64,000 nt of DNA, from positions 25,668,001 to 25,732,000 of the forward strand of contig NC_135240.1 of the NCBI RefSeq assembly GCF_947623445.1, written 5' to 3'. Origin of the DNA: Clavelina lepadiformis. Lineage: Eukaryota > Chordata > Ascidiacea > Aplousobranchia > Clavelinidae. Below are positions 1-12,719 of the stretch, piece by piece; position 1 is the stretch's first letter, and every line of letters begins with the position of its first letter. The notes beneath the pieces are model-generated. The model was not told the DNA's origin and made no database searches. It saw only the letters and a program-made list of their open reading frames with translations. Position numbers and translations under genes: made by a program.

Positions 1-2034
1 TTGCTTTGGGAGGATGTTCGCAAACTGAGAACAACGCGGAAATAACTTATTGTTGATTTATAATATGCGATTAAACTATAGTATGTAGTTCAATTTCCTT
101 CTTCGTCATAATTTAAGTGTTTAAACATTAACCTGGTTCACATATAGGAAAACTTTCTGAGTCAGTTTGGTTTAAACTCCATCTGTTTCCACCTAGACAA
201 ATGCTTTCTGCCCCCTCAGGCGCGTTGAGATGAAAACCATCAATACAAATGTAAGTAATCTTTGCGCCAAGAACATGTTTAAAATTCGGTGGATTTTCAG
301 CCACATGTGCTCCATTTGTTAAAAGTGGCGGATTCCCGCATCCTGATCGAATACTTGTGGATTTTAATTTGTATGACTTTGATTTATGATGACTTTCAAT
401 GACAATATTTTAAAACCACATATTTTGAGTATAAACTTCACCGGCAATTGGTTTCGCGCAAGTAGGTAGAAACAACTTTCCTTCTACTTCAGATAAAGGC
501 AAAATCAACCATGTCTGGCTGCGCAATATTGAATTTCTCCATTCTCCTTGAAAGCAGATGATTGACGTTGAATCGAAAGTATAAAATCCAGGATCACAAA
601 AGTAATCCGCCTGGGCACCGTCTTTTGTTGAAGTTGGAAAGATGTTGGCGTTTTTCACAGGCGGGGGGAATTTGCAATCTGGAATGAATAACAATAGTTT
701 TTATTAAACTGATAATAATAAAACACTTGTTTTAAAAGAATTAACCGGAAAAGCAAACGACCATCTTAGATATCAAAATATTTCAGAGAACAACGGCAAA
801 GATAACCATTTCAACTGAAGCACGCATGGGTGAAGAAATCTTTTGCGTTTTTAAACTCGAAGAATATTTTACCACTTTGCTAAAGAAAAACTTTTATTGT
901 TGTAAGCATAAAAACAATGACTACAGATGACTACATATGTGGGTGGGTCTGGACCTCGCCTCGTCTTCACCCAAAGAGAATCGTAAAAATGACAATCAGG
1001 CAAGATGACAACGTGAGACAAGACTCGTCACCATTGTGGCATCGTATATTATTTGGTACAGTTTTACGTGCAGCCGCTTGCTTCTACCTTTCGTTTACAA
1101 TTAAGGTTTGAACGTTTTTAGTAGTTGACTGTAACAGATTCGAATAGGCGAATCATCAGTGAAACTTCGTACCACCAGCAGATAGTGATAAAAGACTAAA
1201 GCATAAACTCATATGTTATAATTTGATGAAGCATAGAACTTTATAAATGATGATAAACGATACAAGATTAATGAAAGTATGCTGAGCGCAATTAGTCTCG
1301 TCATTAACAATAAAATGCTGCTTCATAAATAATTAATCAGTAATGCAGTAAAATCATAAGCGCAAACAATCTTGTAAAATAATATCTCTTAACTTTTGTC
1401 ACCAAACAAATTACATGCATTTACAGCTTTTTTATACGCTTTAGTAAAGAGGTCGAGTTTAATAAGCTGGATGTTAAATGAAGCAGCAAATTTTGTGAAC
1501 TACGGTAAAGATAAATATACTTTTTTGAAAATACAATGGCTAGAAACGAACTAAACCATATTTTTTTGATTATTTTTTGGGTTATATCACCCTCTCTGAA
1601 AACATTACATCAACATCTAATTTCAAGTTTTCAACTTTCATCTTAAAATACTTTTTCAGCATAATAATAATGATAATATTATATTATTTATTATAATAAT
1701 TATAACAACGAATTGTGAAATAAAATAAATTTGCAACATGAATGAGAGACGAATGCTGATACATTCTATTGGCACATCTGGTGATTAATGAACATACGTT
1801 GTCTGACATGGCTACCGAAAACAGTCTGCTTATATTGTGATTAACTAAGCCATTGCAGAGAACGTTGTTTGCTACACGAATTCTCTATTCAACAATTTCG
1901 TCATTATGTTGCAATCTAAAGCAAGCATATTAAAAAAATGAGCAACCTTGGCTGTTTCTTTGTGACTTACCTTGAGCTTGGGTGAGTGTAAACCACACAC
2001 AGACAAACAAGTCCCTTCTCCAGAAAAATGACAT
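1..2034 (-). CDS. CCP/7TM receptor, copy C (5' part only, runs off the left edge)
   Basis: Third member of the receptor family, cut by the window start. Three exons can be placed. Exon 1, 1971-2034, starts with ATG at 2034 and is 64 nt long: a basic-then-hydrophobic signal peptide (MSFFWRRDLFVCVWF...) followed by a GTAAGT donor. Exon 2, 442-678, encodes CCP1 (DCKFPPP at the start, Trp and FLPTC at the end). Exon 3, 133-342, encodes CCP2 (GCGNPP, then WSL and FPICEP). All junctions are phase 1, and the exon lengths and order match exons 1-3 of copies A and B. The protein is clearly more diverged from A and B than they are from each other. CCP exons 3-11 and the 7TM part would lie left of base 1, so 7TM content here is inferred from the paralogues. 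Confidence 0.82.
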
Positions 2035-3561
2035 GAACGTTTTGATTTTTAAACAAGGCAGGTTTATATAAAAATATATAACAAATTCTGTACCGATAAT
2101 ATACCTTTATTGGAGAGAAACTCTTACGTTTCAAGTAACATTGCGTTAAATGTTGTGTGAGACACTAAGTTTTACTTGAATTTATTTGAAAGTGACTTGT
2201 TACTTTCGGAATATTTCTTTTGTGACACGACTTGGCCGTCCCAAACCACATGATACATGACACGACGGTACGACCTGGATGTTAAAAGTTAATGAAAATG
2301 AAAAGTGCCCCAACGCCTTTTGAAAAAGGAAAGGGTAATACTAGCAGCATGCCTCATCACAAACTATAGATACCTTCCGATGATTCAAATATTTACTTTT
2401 GAAATCTACATGACATATATTTCGTTTCCTGCGTTCTGAACACTAGATAAATTTTGAACTTAGAATGAATTCCTATAACCGTAAAGTCTTCCTGACTAAC
2501 TTTGTCACAAGTGTAGCGATGTACCTGAAATGTTATATTGTGCTGACCACTTGAAATCTTTCAAACTGCTGGCAGCTAAATATAGCCACCTGCTGCATAG
2601 GTAGATATTGATGATATTATAAAGTTCCATTGCGTTATATTCCTCTATTTTCAAACTGATGTTTTCTGTTGCTCTGAATTTCAAAACTGTTTTTGTCAAA
2701 TACAGTACCATACTGTACTTTATGTACCTGCTATGGTCGCAATCAAGCTGACGTTACTTTTGAATGATCGTAAAGATAAGTATAACAGGGTTTCATTCAA
2801 ATAAGTTAGGTGAGAGGCAGATACTTTTCTTCGTATACTTCCAATCTTACTTTGCTGATTTTTTGTGAAAAATTTCCACTCGTTAAACTTCGCGTATATA
2901 CGCTTTAGGTACTGTATATACGCATATATGGTAGGCAATGTAAGCATATATACGGTAAGCACGCACTTCATCACCGCATTTACACATATACCAGGTAGTC
3001 TGCTGTTTCTGATCAATTAATCAAAGCATTTGTGCTCTGCAAACAATTACGTTTGTACAAGAGTCAACGTCGGCTGCATCAATGATAAAAACTTGCCATA
3101 ATTCCTCTTTTTAATGTGTGCTTAATGTTTAGTAATATTGAACATATAAATCAAATTTTTTTTTAAACCTAGTAATGATTGATTTAAACAAAGACATATA
3201 ATTTCCGTTGTCAAAGATTAATTGAGTTTGAAAATACAAACATTCCACAAGTTTTTACGCCAGACGAACACGATTAATGACCGTGCTCAACACGTTTTAC
3301 AATATATCATCCAACAAAACCGTTAAAGCATGAATTAAAAAGGTAAACCATGAAAGCAAGGCCAGCTGGTCATGTTTCAATCCGGTACCATCTGAACTCC
3401 GTTCAGCTGAACTTAAGAATAGCATCCGTTCCAAAGCAGCGTGTAGTAAAATCGTTGCTTTGAAAACTGAAAAATATGTAAAAACAATTAACTTCACCAA
3501 TCACACAAAATTTCAGTTTGGCAATTTTCTTAGGCATGGATACGCTTGACAATCAAAAGAA
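2035..3561. other. Intergenic region between copy C and unit 1
   Basis: AT-rich and without supported genes. Around 2,885-2,995 there are repeated CGTATATACG/CATATATAC stretches. A 67-codon minus ORF at 3,297-3,500 is hydrophobic but lacks splice context. It ends at the left breakpoint of the tandem duplication. Confidence 0.5.
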
Positions 3562-5211
3562 AAAATATTTTTTATTTCACAATGTGGCCTTATAAAATAC
3601 ATACGATAACGCTAGTGTAGCGTTTTAACTTTCGACTGTTGCAAGTTTTTCTTGATACTTACTGAACACAACTGATCAAGATAAGCTTGTCATGTTGGAC
3701 CTTTTCAATAAACAAGTTACTGGACAGGCCGCACATGCCAGGGTTACGTTTGATCTTGAAGTTCTACATAGCATATAGCCTATTGTGTTAAATGTTTGAA
3801 ATTAATCGTTTGAAGAGACCTGTTATATTTCTTAAATTCAAACTTTGGAAATTTTTAAAATGAATTCTTGTATTGTCAAAAGTTTGGCGTTTGCTTCAGT
3901 CCCTCCATATTACTAATGTGTGTTACTGAATATGATATGTCTTTATTTGATTGTCCAAACTACATATAAAGTTTGAGGGCAACATAAACTTTGCCAGGCA
4001 TCAAGGAAAATCAAGCCAATGGTGAAAAGGTTTGTTGATAACGAGGTTCCGAACTAAAAAGATTGAAACAAAAAGACTTTGTCATAACCTGTTAAAAACA
4101 ATTTGGGATGGTGACATCCAGGTTTCTGAAATTTTTCTCCACAATATATTGCTTTGTGCATATCATCTGGTGTTTTCACGCAAACATGCCGTAATCTTTT
4201 TACCGAATCCAAATATCCATTTAGTTCGACAACGTTTCTGACCGATCAATCATCAACTGTTTTCCATTGTTACTGGCTTTTCTGCTACAGCCTTTTGAAG
4301 CACTTCACTCATGTCAACGAAGGTAACTGGTGTATGGCGAAGGCTGGAGGCTTCGCGTTGGTAAGTTTGTATTATTAACAGTTGCAGTTGGCTACTCAAG
4401 ATATGGCTACGCAAGCACTCTTTCCAGGTCTAAAGTTGCAATTAATAACAATTGTCTAGTATAGTTTTTGCTATGGTATTATTCCAGTTATTGTTATTGA
4501 TAACTATAAGCATATAGCCTACTTTAGAAAATAATTGTTGCAAGTAAGCAAACGTTTGATTTTATTTGCCAGTTTTTGATTATCAACTATGTCCAGACGA
4601 GAAAATTGGTAGGAATCAATAAAATCTCCCAACATAATTGGTTGAATGAATTCCAATTTTAACATTCAATTTTACCAACCACCATGGTTGTTTGAACCTA
4701 CAAAATCGACCAAAAATACACTTAAGATTGTACTTCGTACACTCCTCATTGATCGTTTTAACCAATCGCCATGGTCTCAACTGCCTGAGTAAATCTAAGC
4801 TTCAAATCTAAATAGAACAAATAATGTAATTTAAAATTACACTCTTCTTTTTTGAACCCTCTTCCACTGTGCAGTAAAATTCAAAATTTGTTGTTTAAAC
4901 CTAAAATGGCTTTCGATATGGGAAAAAATTATTGTATGCTATATGAGTTACGATTTTATTCAAGTGCATGTCATTAAATGTTCACACGACGATCAGCTGT
5001 TTTGATATTCTCATATAACCAAATATTACTTCCCACATTATTTTCTTGCCGTACATTCACTTTAAATTTAATTGCTTGATTCTGCCGATGTCTCATTCAA
5101 CCAACGTAAAACTATGTCTCTCTACATAGTAAACCCTAATTACAGGTGTTTTTTGCTCCACTGACTTCACCTTTTGAAAACTAAACTAATGGAAACTTTC
5201 CAACAAATAAT
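3562..5211. other. Downstream flank of copy A, left part of unit 1
   Basis: Matches 17,280-19,560 with many differences and indels; clearly less conserved between units than the receptor gene itself. No coding exon could be supported. The unit 2 counterpart contains an extra orphan terminal exon and a transposon. Confidence 0.6.
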
Positions 5212-5217
5212 TTTATT
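5212..5217 (-). terminator. Candidate polyadenylation signal of copy A
   Basis: AATAAA on the minus strand about 107 nt after the copy A stop codon at 5324. The spacing fits a 3' UTR end. Copy B has no equivalent at the same place. Confidence 0.4.
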
Positions 5218-5323
5218 GGGATAAATGTCTTTACATTCGTTTACCGTTTGTCAGCACGTTAAAACACATAAATAGGTGATGCTGCTATACAGTTATTAAA
5301 TATAAGTATTGTTTATATTTTGT

Positions 5324-8300
5324 CTAAAGCGTGGTTTCTTTTGATGATTTTTGCTGATCCATTTCTGAAGAATTCGCTTTGCTATTTTTGATGTTGTCTT
5401 TCTTCGGTTTCTCTACACCCGACTGAACATTCAGTTGCTTCAGGTAACCAGGTCTAAAAATATCCACGATTTCATTCCGAAATTCGCCATCCCTTGCGCT
5501 GTATACAATGACGTTGACTAAGCTGAAACAAAACATAAATGGTTGAACATATTTTGCTGCATGAAAGCAAAGGAAACGTTTTAAAGAATAAATCTTGATA
5601 AGTCTCTATAAATAAATAACCTGTTTGTCATGCTGAGATAAAAGCAAACCAAGAAAGGTGATGCGATGTTGTCGCAAGTTAACTGACCAGCATAGAATAA
5701 GGAACCCACGACAATGATAGGAACTAAACAAGATGGGGAAACTACGACTCAAAACGGGTTTTAGTTGAAAATAGATAGAAATAGATAGGCATATAAAAGA
5801 AAAGCTTAGCTTATTTCATCTGGTTATTATTAGTACAAATCGCACTTAATTTGCTGAATAAACCACGTTGTTAAACGAATTTCATCGATAAACACAGCAA
5901 TAAGTACTTAATGTAATTGTGAATCCAAATTGCATGATTGCTAGAGTCTTCAGCACAGACAACTTTCGTTTCCTCATACGTTTCGATGTCGGTGAAGATT
6001 GATCATTAGCGTTCATTTTCTTTTGCTTATCCGCCTTATATACAAAAGCTGCTGTAAAGAGGCAAGAAGCAGTCTATAAAAAGAAACAGATGTAAAATTT
6101 TGCACAGAATGACCTTCTTTAAATCTTGCTTACTTATAATAGCTAAACATAATCATATTTCCTTTTGCAAGCTATAACATTATCTTCACCATTTTACAAA
6201 CATGATTTGAAAAGTCAAATGATTGCCAAAAACTGTTCTATTCAATTGTTTTATTTTTCTGATCCAAAAAATATTAGAAAATTTTACAGACAGTGATTAA
6301 TACCCTAGGAAAATTACTCACGAGTATGGCAAAAGGAACAACATAAAAAATTGTCATGACAACAGTTGCAGCAGAATAGTCTAAGTTTGAAGAAACTTCG
6401 GTAAGCGCAGGATAGTAAAGGAAGGTTGGTGCGAAGTAGGTGTAAATGAACTGATCAGGAAACCAAGCTGAAATAGAAACAGGTAACATCAGTGTGTTTA
6501 GGAAATTTAAACCGATTTTTGTTCCATATTGAACAAACATAACTTTTCTTAGCTTAATTTCTTACCCGGGACAGTGGCGCTTAACAATGCTAAAGACCAC
6601 ACTACACCCAGACCTAGATAAACTGCTGAATTCAGTTGCCATTTGTAGTGTATCGGCTTTACAATAGCGTAAAGCCTTTCGCCGCCCATATAAACCAAGT
6701 GGTAAAGCGAAGAGGAAAAGGTGAGTATAAGAAACATCGCGCCAACATAAGCTTGTGGAGAACTTTGCAATTTCCACTGCCGGTCGTTCAGTTCAACTGC
6801 AGTCAAGGTCATCGACCAGCTGAAATTAAAGCTCACCACGACCAAAATCTGTATGCCTGAAGCAGCAGTGTGTACAAAATCAAACTTAAATTAAGTGTAA
6901 AAATAAAAAGAGGTATAAAGTTGAAATAAAATGGAAGACATTTGGTAAATCAATTCTCACCTGTCAAGATATCAGCAAATGCAAGAGAAGTTTTGCAGAT
7001 GTCCATTTTAGACGATTTTCCTCGGTTGAGGCGTTTGCATCCAACCCAAATAACCAAAGCATTGCAAACAAAAATTGCCAAACCAAAGAGTAGAACAAAA
7101 AAGAGAAATGGACCTGCTTTTTCCATACCGCACGCTTGACATTCTAACAGGGGTTTGTCGAAGCACTCATAACGGATGTCCGGAGTGGATCCAACGCAAA
7201 ACCCCGGATATCCGCAGATGCTTGTGATATTTGTGATATTTCGGTCATTTTGAGGATCTCTTGTGTTGTTGATGTCAATTGCATCCAATGCTCTACGCGG
7301 TCCCAAAAAGGTGTACGTAACGGGAATGAAGATATTAGGAAGTGCTATAAAATAAAATCATCTTAAAACATTATGTTCCCTCTGTAGACTTTATCGCAAA
7401 AAATAACGGAATTACTTTTCTCGCAAAAAGCGGGAGCGCTGCCCGGAAGCCACCCATATCCTGTACAAGTTATAGTTGGACTTCCGGCAAGAGAAAAAGA
7501 TTCTTCGCAAGCAAACACTATTGTGCTCTCCAAGGAATAGAATCCATTTTTATTCAGAGTTGGTTCACTCAAAATAAGCACATTTTTCCCAGGAGATGGA
7601 GGTTTACTTCTGCAAACTAAAAATACGATTAAAATAATTAACATTTTGGACAAATTTTATAGTTATTATGCAACAAATAAACAAATAAGAATAAAGTCCA
7701 TAATCTTAATTAACTATACATGATCTACTGTACAGTTCATAAGCTACAGTATTTAGGATTGAAATGGTTTTTAATGCAAACAATATCTAAACCTGATCGA
7801 CAGACTGGGAATTCGTTGACTGATTCCATCTCCAGGCTCCATTTGTTACCAGCTTGGCAAATACTCACAGAACCATATGGAGCAACCATCTCCAAGTCAC
7901 CATGGCAGTGATAAGTTATCGAAGCACCTTCGTTGAATGGATATTTACCGGAGTAGTTACCATTTTGTAAAGGCAGTGGGTTTCCACAACCTGCATTTTT
8001 ATTGTGTTGTCAGTTTTAGTCGCAAACTTGCCCCAATGTCTATGTATAGCTTAGAACACATAGACTTATGATGACAGTTGTCTCTTGATTGTTTGATTTG
8101 ATACTGGTTATTTAACACAATACTTTATTTTGGTCTATCACATAAAGAAATTTAGGGAAATCTAAAACATCTGTTATGTTAATTAACCTTTAAACCACCA
8201 ACGCTCCCAACGTTTCAGAAAACAAGTGATCACTTCTACCTGATTGAGGAATACCACATATCGGAGGTTTAACTAAGCTCCAAGAACCGTTTCCTAGACA

Positions 8301-11300
8301 GGTAGTTATTGTAGAATCGTTCGTTGAATGACCTGGTTTGCAAACATACTCATAGCTTGATCCTTCTGTGTTCGATAGAGCTTTGATATTTGTGTTAGCT
8401 ACAGGCGGTGGTGGATAACAAACTAAACAAATGCAAAAATATTTAATGACAGTCTATTGAAGTAACTCGGTTTAATTTATGCCGTTTTTGTTTTAGGGCA
8501 TAAAACCAATGTCAATGATGGTTTGGACTACAATGCATGAATTGAATAAAGTTAATGATAAAAAATACTTCTGCTATTCGTTTCTCTATCACATAACCTG
8601 CGCAAAATACTGTACCTTTTACGCAAGATGGTAGTTCCGGTATCCACACACCGTTATCGCAACTCAGTGTTGGGCTTCCAATAAGACTGAACCCGTTTTT
8701 GCACTTGTAAGTTATAACTGATCTAAAATCAAAGCCATAGGGATTTATTGATGATTGAGCTACAATTTCCAAGCCATGACTTGATCCTGGTGGTAATTGA
8801 GCGCATCCTTAACAAAAATAGCTTGTGCATTATGCAGAAACAAAACTTATAAACTGCAATAAGGTAAAAACCAATTTTTACCGCTGTTGCAAGTGGGAAA
8901 TTCAATCGACCCTTGCCTCAGGCTCCACCTATTTCCTGCCACACAACGGCTGGTACTGCCACTAGGATTATCGATTGTAAACCCATAATCGCAGACATAT
9001 GTCACAGTGTCGCTTTCATTGTAGTAGGCCTGCTGCTCGTAAAATCTACCGTTTTTTAATGGCGGTGGATTGCCACAACCTGACAATGTTGTGGGAAATG
9101 TAGAAGTTAGCAAATGATAACATTTTCAGTTTCAACCCTTCTTCGAGCTGACATTCGCATTCAAATCAGATTCTTAAGATGTTCAAACCTACATTGGACC
9201 TTTCATTTACCTGGGGGTGGAGGTAGTTTACATGCTGAAAGAGACTCATCATCTTTTGGAAACAAAGGAACCCATTTTCCATCGCTATCACATATTATTG
9301 TCTTAGTACGAAAATTAGAAAAGCCTGGTTCGCAGGCGTAGTCAACTGTCCATGTTTGCAGCGTAGATAGAGCGTTAGTAACCGCATTTTCTTCCAATGG
9401 CGTTGGGCCGCAGTCTGCAAACACAAAATAAATTTCTATTTATAGCTTACTTTATGAAAAAGAATTTGGAAAGTAGTCCAATCTAAAAGTATAGCATTAC
9501 TTTATATGTGATAATTAAGCTTCACTTGGCAAAGTTACAAGTCGGGCATTGCGGATCGCGTTTGGGTTCGGACTTAAGGTTGACAAAACATTCGGGCCAT
9601 TTACACGCTCGAATTGATACTCATACTCTGCCATATTTAAGTTGTATCTCACTTTCTTTACACCAATTTGCTTGTGCGTAGACTGCATGTTATCCCCCGG
9701 AGAGCAAAGCATAACTTACCAATTGTTGACAATCAAAGACTTGTATAAAAAGATGACTCTGATTTATTCCATAAATTTAACTTTTGGGTCTAACTCGGGC
9801 TTCAAACAAATGTTCGGGTTCGGGCATGGTTCGGGTTAACAACATGAGGTCCGTTCACAACTCTGTACCTTGGTAACATAGCGGAGGAGTTCCTATTTCT
9901 CCGTTAATCGTCCAATTCCAATTCCCTTCAATACATGTAAGTGTTGCATTCCTCACTAAAATATATTCCGGTTTACAGGTAAATCTAACTTCGACCCCAT
10001 GTGACAAAGACATTTCTTCCTTGTAGCTTTGTACTTTGTCGAGAAGAAACAACCCGCCCGAAGGCTCTGTCGGCAGGGCACCGCAAACTGCATAAAAACA
10101 ACGTAAAAGTTTACGAAAAATGATTTTACATCATTTATGCAAACGTTATGTATTAAATCTTGACAGATATTGCTTAAAAGCCTAGCTACGCATTCTTTTT
10201 ACCAGGTTGACACTTGGGAAATATTTTGGATCCAGATTCCGTAATCCAGGAACTACGACAAATCACATTAGGGCCATCGGGATCAATTAGTTCATATCCG
10301 TCATAGCATGTATAGGTCAAAATATCGCCCTCATTGTTTGAAGGAATATTGAGTAGATATCCGTTTTGAATCGTAGGCGGATTTCCGCATCCTAGGTGAT
10401 GAAGAATGTTAGAATATTTTTCGACAGATTTTGTATCGCTCAGTTTATTTTTCATCATTATTTGCGGAGAGGAGAAAAACGCCGATCATAATGTTCACTG
10501 TGCGTAATTTGCTGTTTGTCGTGAGTAGTCATTACATTATTTATACATATTTTACATCTTTTGCAAATGAACAAAACTTCAACCAAAAACAGTTTTAATT
10601 GAAAATCAAATTTAACGGAAAACGCTGCTGAAGGAAAACGTTTAAGAACAACTTTTTACCTTGTTCTGGAAAACGACATAATGGAAGTTTTTTGAGGTCC
10701 CAATAAAGTTTGTTTCCTTTTCTTCTGCAAGTAGATGTGGTCATGTCACTTGTGGACAATCCTTCATTACAAATGTAGTGAGCAACTGATCCTTCAATTG
10801 TTGAAAATACTCTTACTGTTGCATTTGTTGCTTCTGGAGGATTTCCACAGTCTGAGTAAAATAAAAATATTTTTTTCTCAATAAAAGTTATTAAAGGTTA
10901 ATTTTCTAAACGAATGTTTGTGTCAAATGTTTGGTTTCAGAGTAATGTATAACGAACGAACCTACCGACGGAAAAAAATATACTATATAACTTAATGCTG
11001 TGATGAGTAATGCAACTGATTTCAATGTTTGTTGTAGTTATCTAACAATTTCCTAAAACTCTAAAAAATAATGATTTACCGGGTTCACATCTGGGAAAAT
11101 CTGATGCACTCTTTTCTAAACTCCATTTGTTTCCAATAAGACAAATACTCTTTTTTCCCAATGGAGCCAATAGTTGGAATCCATCAACACAAGAGTAGGT
11201 TATTGTTTGGTCAACTTCATTCACATGATTTATTTGGCGTTCACTTTCATATGCTCCATTTATTAATAGCGGAGGGTTTCCACATCCTTTTAAAATAAAT

Positions 11301-12425
11301 GCCTGGTTAACTTTATTACGGATATACTTGAGCAAAGCTTCCAAACTATCGCAAACATTATACCTTCAGCTGGCTTCACACAAGTTGGGAAGATCAATAG
11401 GCTTGATTCTGAAAGATCATCAGGTGGAAATGGTAATCCGTCATCAATGCTTCTCCATTCCCCAAGAAAGCACACGATGGAAGTAAAGTTTAAAGTATAT
11501 AAACCAGGATTGCAGATGTACCGAGCTAATGAATATTCGACTGTTGAATTGGTAAAAATTGTTGTGTTTCCAACCGACGGAGGGTTGTTGCAATCTGCAA
11601 TGCACAATGTCAATAAAGCCTGTAAAAAGTCTCGTTAATTCGGAAAGATTAAAATTAATGTAGCCGAGGTTAAAATTATTGTTATGTGAAGATAAATGTA
11701 GACAGCAGTTTATTTATAAGCTTTTATCGGACACGTAATTGTTTATTTTCGTGTTAAACAGTTAAAGGCCCTATGATTGGGTAAAAATATTTCTAAGTGT
11801 TTTGGTTAATTTGCAGCTTCACGTATCTTGCTCAATCAAATATTAACAAACACGTAACCATAGTCTTTGCTAATACCATTTTGATGATCACGTTCCAACG
11901 GAATGCACAGTTGTGTGATCTGTTCGATATAGTTTAGTTACAATAGTCGCAGTTTTTCAAAAAAAGAAACTAAAAGATTAACAAAACGAAAACTGTAGAA
12001 TCCCGCAGCATTGTCAAAATTTTACCATAACAATTGTTGAAAGTTGTTTTGCGTAAAGTTAAATATTAATACAACGTTAACAAAAACGTATAAAATTTTA
12101 CAAATGCAAAAAGTTAGCCAACAAAAGTAGACAACACAACCCATTGATTAAGACTGGCAGGTGTAGGTTGAAAAAACGTCATTCACAAACGTTATAAAAA
12201 TGGTTTAGATTAATTTCGACTTGAGTTAAGTCAACATCGAAATAGTAAAAACATGGTCTACCATTCGTCAATGAAACTGCGAGAAGCTTCCTGTATTATA
12301 AAAGCTTAGTTTAGGCTTCAAACCAATTTGTTTTTGGTCGAATATTATTTTAAAATTTTACCTTGAGACTTGGCAACAGAAGTCCACAGCAATAAGAAGA
12401 AATGAATATTCCACAGACAAGACAT
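5324..12425 (-). CDS. CCP(x11)-rhodopsin-type GPCR chimera, copy A (18 exons, 1188 aa)
   Basis: Exons 5' to 3': 12362-12425, 11364-11594, 11080-11286, 10660-10851, 10203-10391, 9869-10087, 9211-9414, 8882-9079, 8616-8807, 8240-8422, 7793-7990, 7416-7616, 6961-7344, 6566-6856, 6322-6467, 5908-6073, 5621-5723, 5324-5522. They sum to 3567 nt with consistent phases. Residues 1-21 are a signal peptide (MSCLWNIHFFLLLW...). Residues 22-759 are eleven CCP/sushi domains, each with four Cys and a Trp-type core, one per exon. Residues 760-835 form a hinge with three N-glycosylation sequons and five Cys. From about 836 come seven helices: TM1 with CNALV, TM2 LAFAD, TM3 GERLYAIVKP at the DRY place, TM4 Trp, TM5 and TM6 Pro, and TM7 NVIVY at the NPxxY place. 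The tail ends KETTL. CCP domains are known ligand- and complement-binding modules. I infer a surface receptor with a large ectodomain; the ligand is unknown. Confidence 0.93.
6566..7344 (-). other. Copy A: hinge and TM1-TM4 exons of the GPCR core
   Basis: Exon 6961-7344 carries the hinge, TM1 and the start of TM2. Exon 6566-6856 carries the rest of TM2, ECL1, TM3, ICL2 and TM4. Rhodopsin-family marks seen are the TM1 Asn (CNALV), LAFAD in TM2, an ERL in place of DRY followed by YAIVKPIHY, and the TM4 Trp. The usual Cys at the top of TM3 and its partner in ECL2 are not seen. The next intron (6468-6565, 98 nt) has a GTAAG donor and a pyrimidine-rich TTTCAG acceptor. A 23-nt alternative intron would also keep the frame open but is implausibly short. 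Confidence 0.85.
9515..9842. repeat. GTTCGGG-rich intronic insertion in copy A
   Basis: The intron between the CCP5 and CCP6 exons holds about 330 bp beginning near GTCGGGCATTGCGG...GGGTTCGG and ending ...GTTCGGGTTCGGGCATGGTTCGGG, unlike the AT-rich surroundings. The same block, more diverged, is in copy B at about 23,865-24,178. The two motif clusters are in the same orientation. It is probably an old mobile element; class unknown. Confidence 0.4.
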
Positions 12426-12480
12426 AAAAATATTGTTTCCAAAATCCCAAAAACTAAAATCGATATTTCTGTAAGTTATA
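12426..12480 (-). promoter_or_regulatory. Possible trans-splice acceptor / 5' UTR of copy A
   Basis: Just upstream of the copy A ATG the minus strand reads TATAACTTACAG, then a 5' leader of about 45 nt. Copy B keeps this site (26751-26800) and adds TTTTCAG 12 nt before its ATG. Many tunicate genes receive a spliced leader at such unpaired acceptors. No TATA box or other promoter element could be supported. Confidence 0.25.
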
Positions 12481-12719
12481 TAAATATGAAAAATTTGAGA
12501 AGTAATGAAAAACGTCTACAAGGACGTTGAAGTTAAACTATAGGCTACAGTGTACGCTTCATGAAAACAAAATCGTTTTTCTTAACATCAGCGTAGCTGT
12601 GTGAATTATACCTGAGACGCATCTTTAATTGCTTGCCTATAGTACTATATGCGGTGTATTAAGTGACTTGCTAACTGAAACTACTGGCATCTCTTTTCAT
12701 TTTGGTGTTTACACTAAAA

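Noticed and set aside
6542..6565. A 23-24 nt intron between the TM4 and TM5 exons
   Set aside because: Too short to splice; a 98-nt intron with a pyrimidine-rich TTTCAG acceptor keeps the frame and gives a sensible ECL2.
6636..7139. Plus-strand ORFs opposite the TM1-TM4 exons (and their copies near 20,968-21,471)
   Set aside because: They are antisense shadows of well-supported exons, identical in both copies because the sense exons are.
7720..7911. Plus-strand 63-codon ORF in both units
   Set aside because: Shadow of the CCP10 exon (7,793-7,990) on the minus strand.
9780..9842. GTTCGGG repeats as telomeric sequence
   Set aside because: Few, irregular, intronic copies that do not match the animal TTAGGG repeat.
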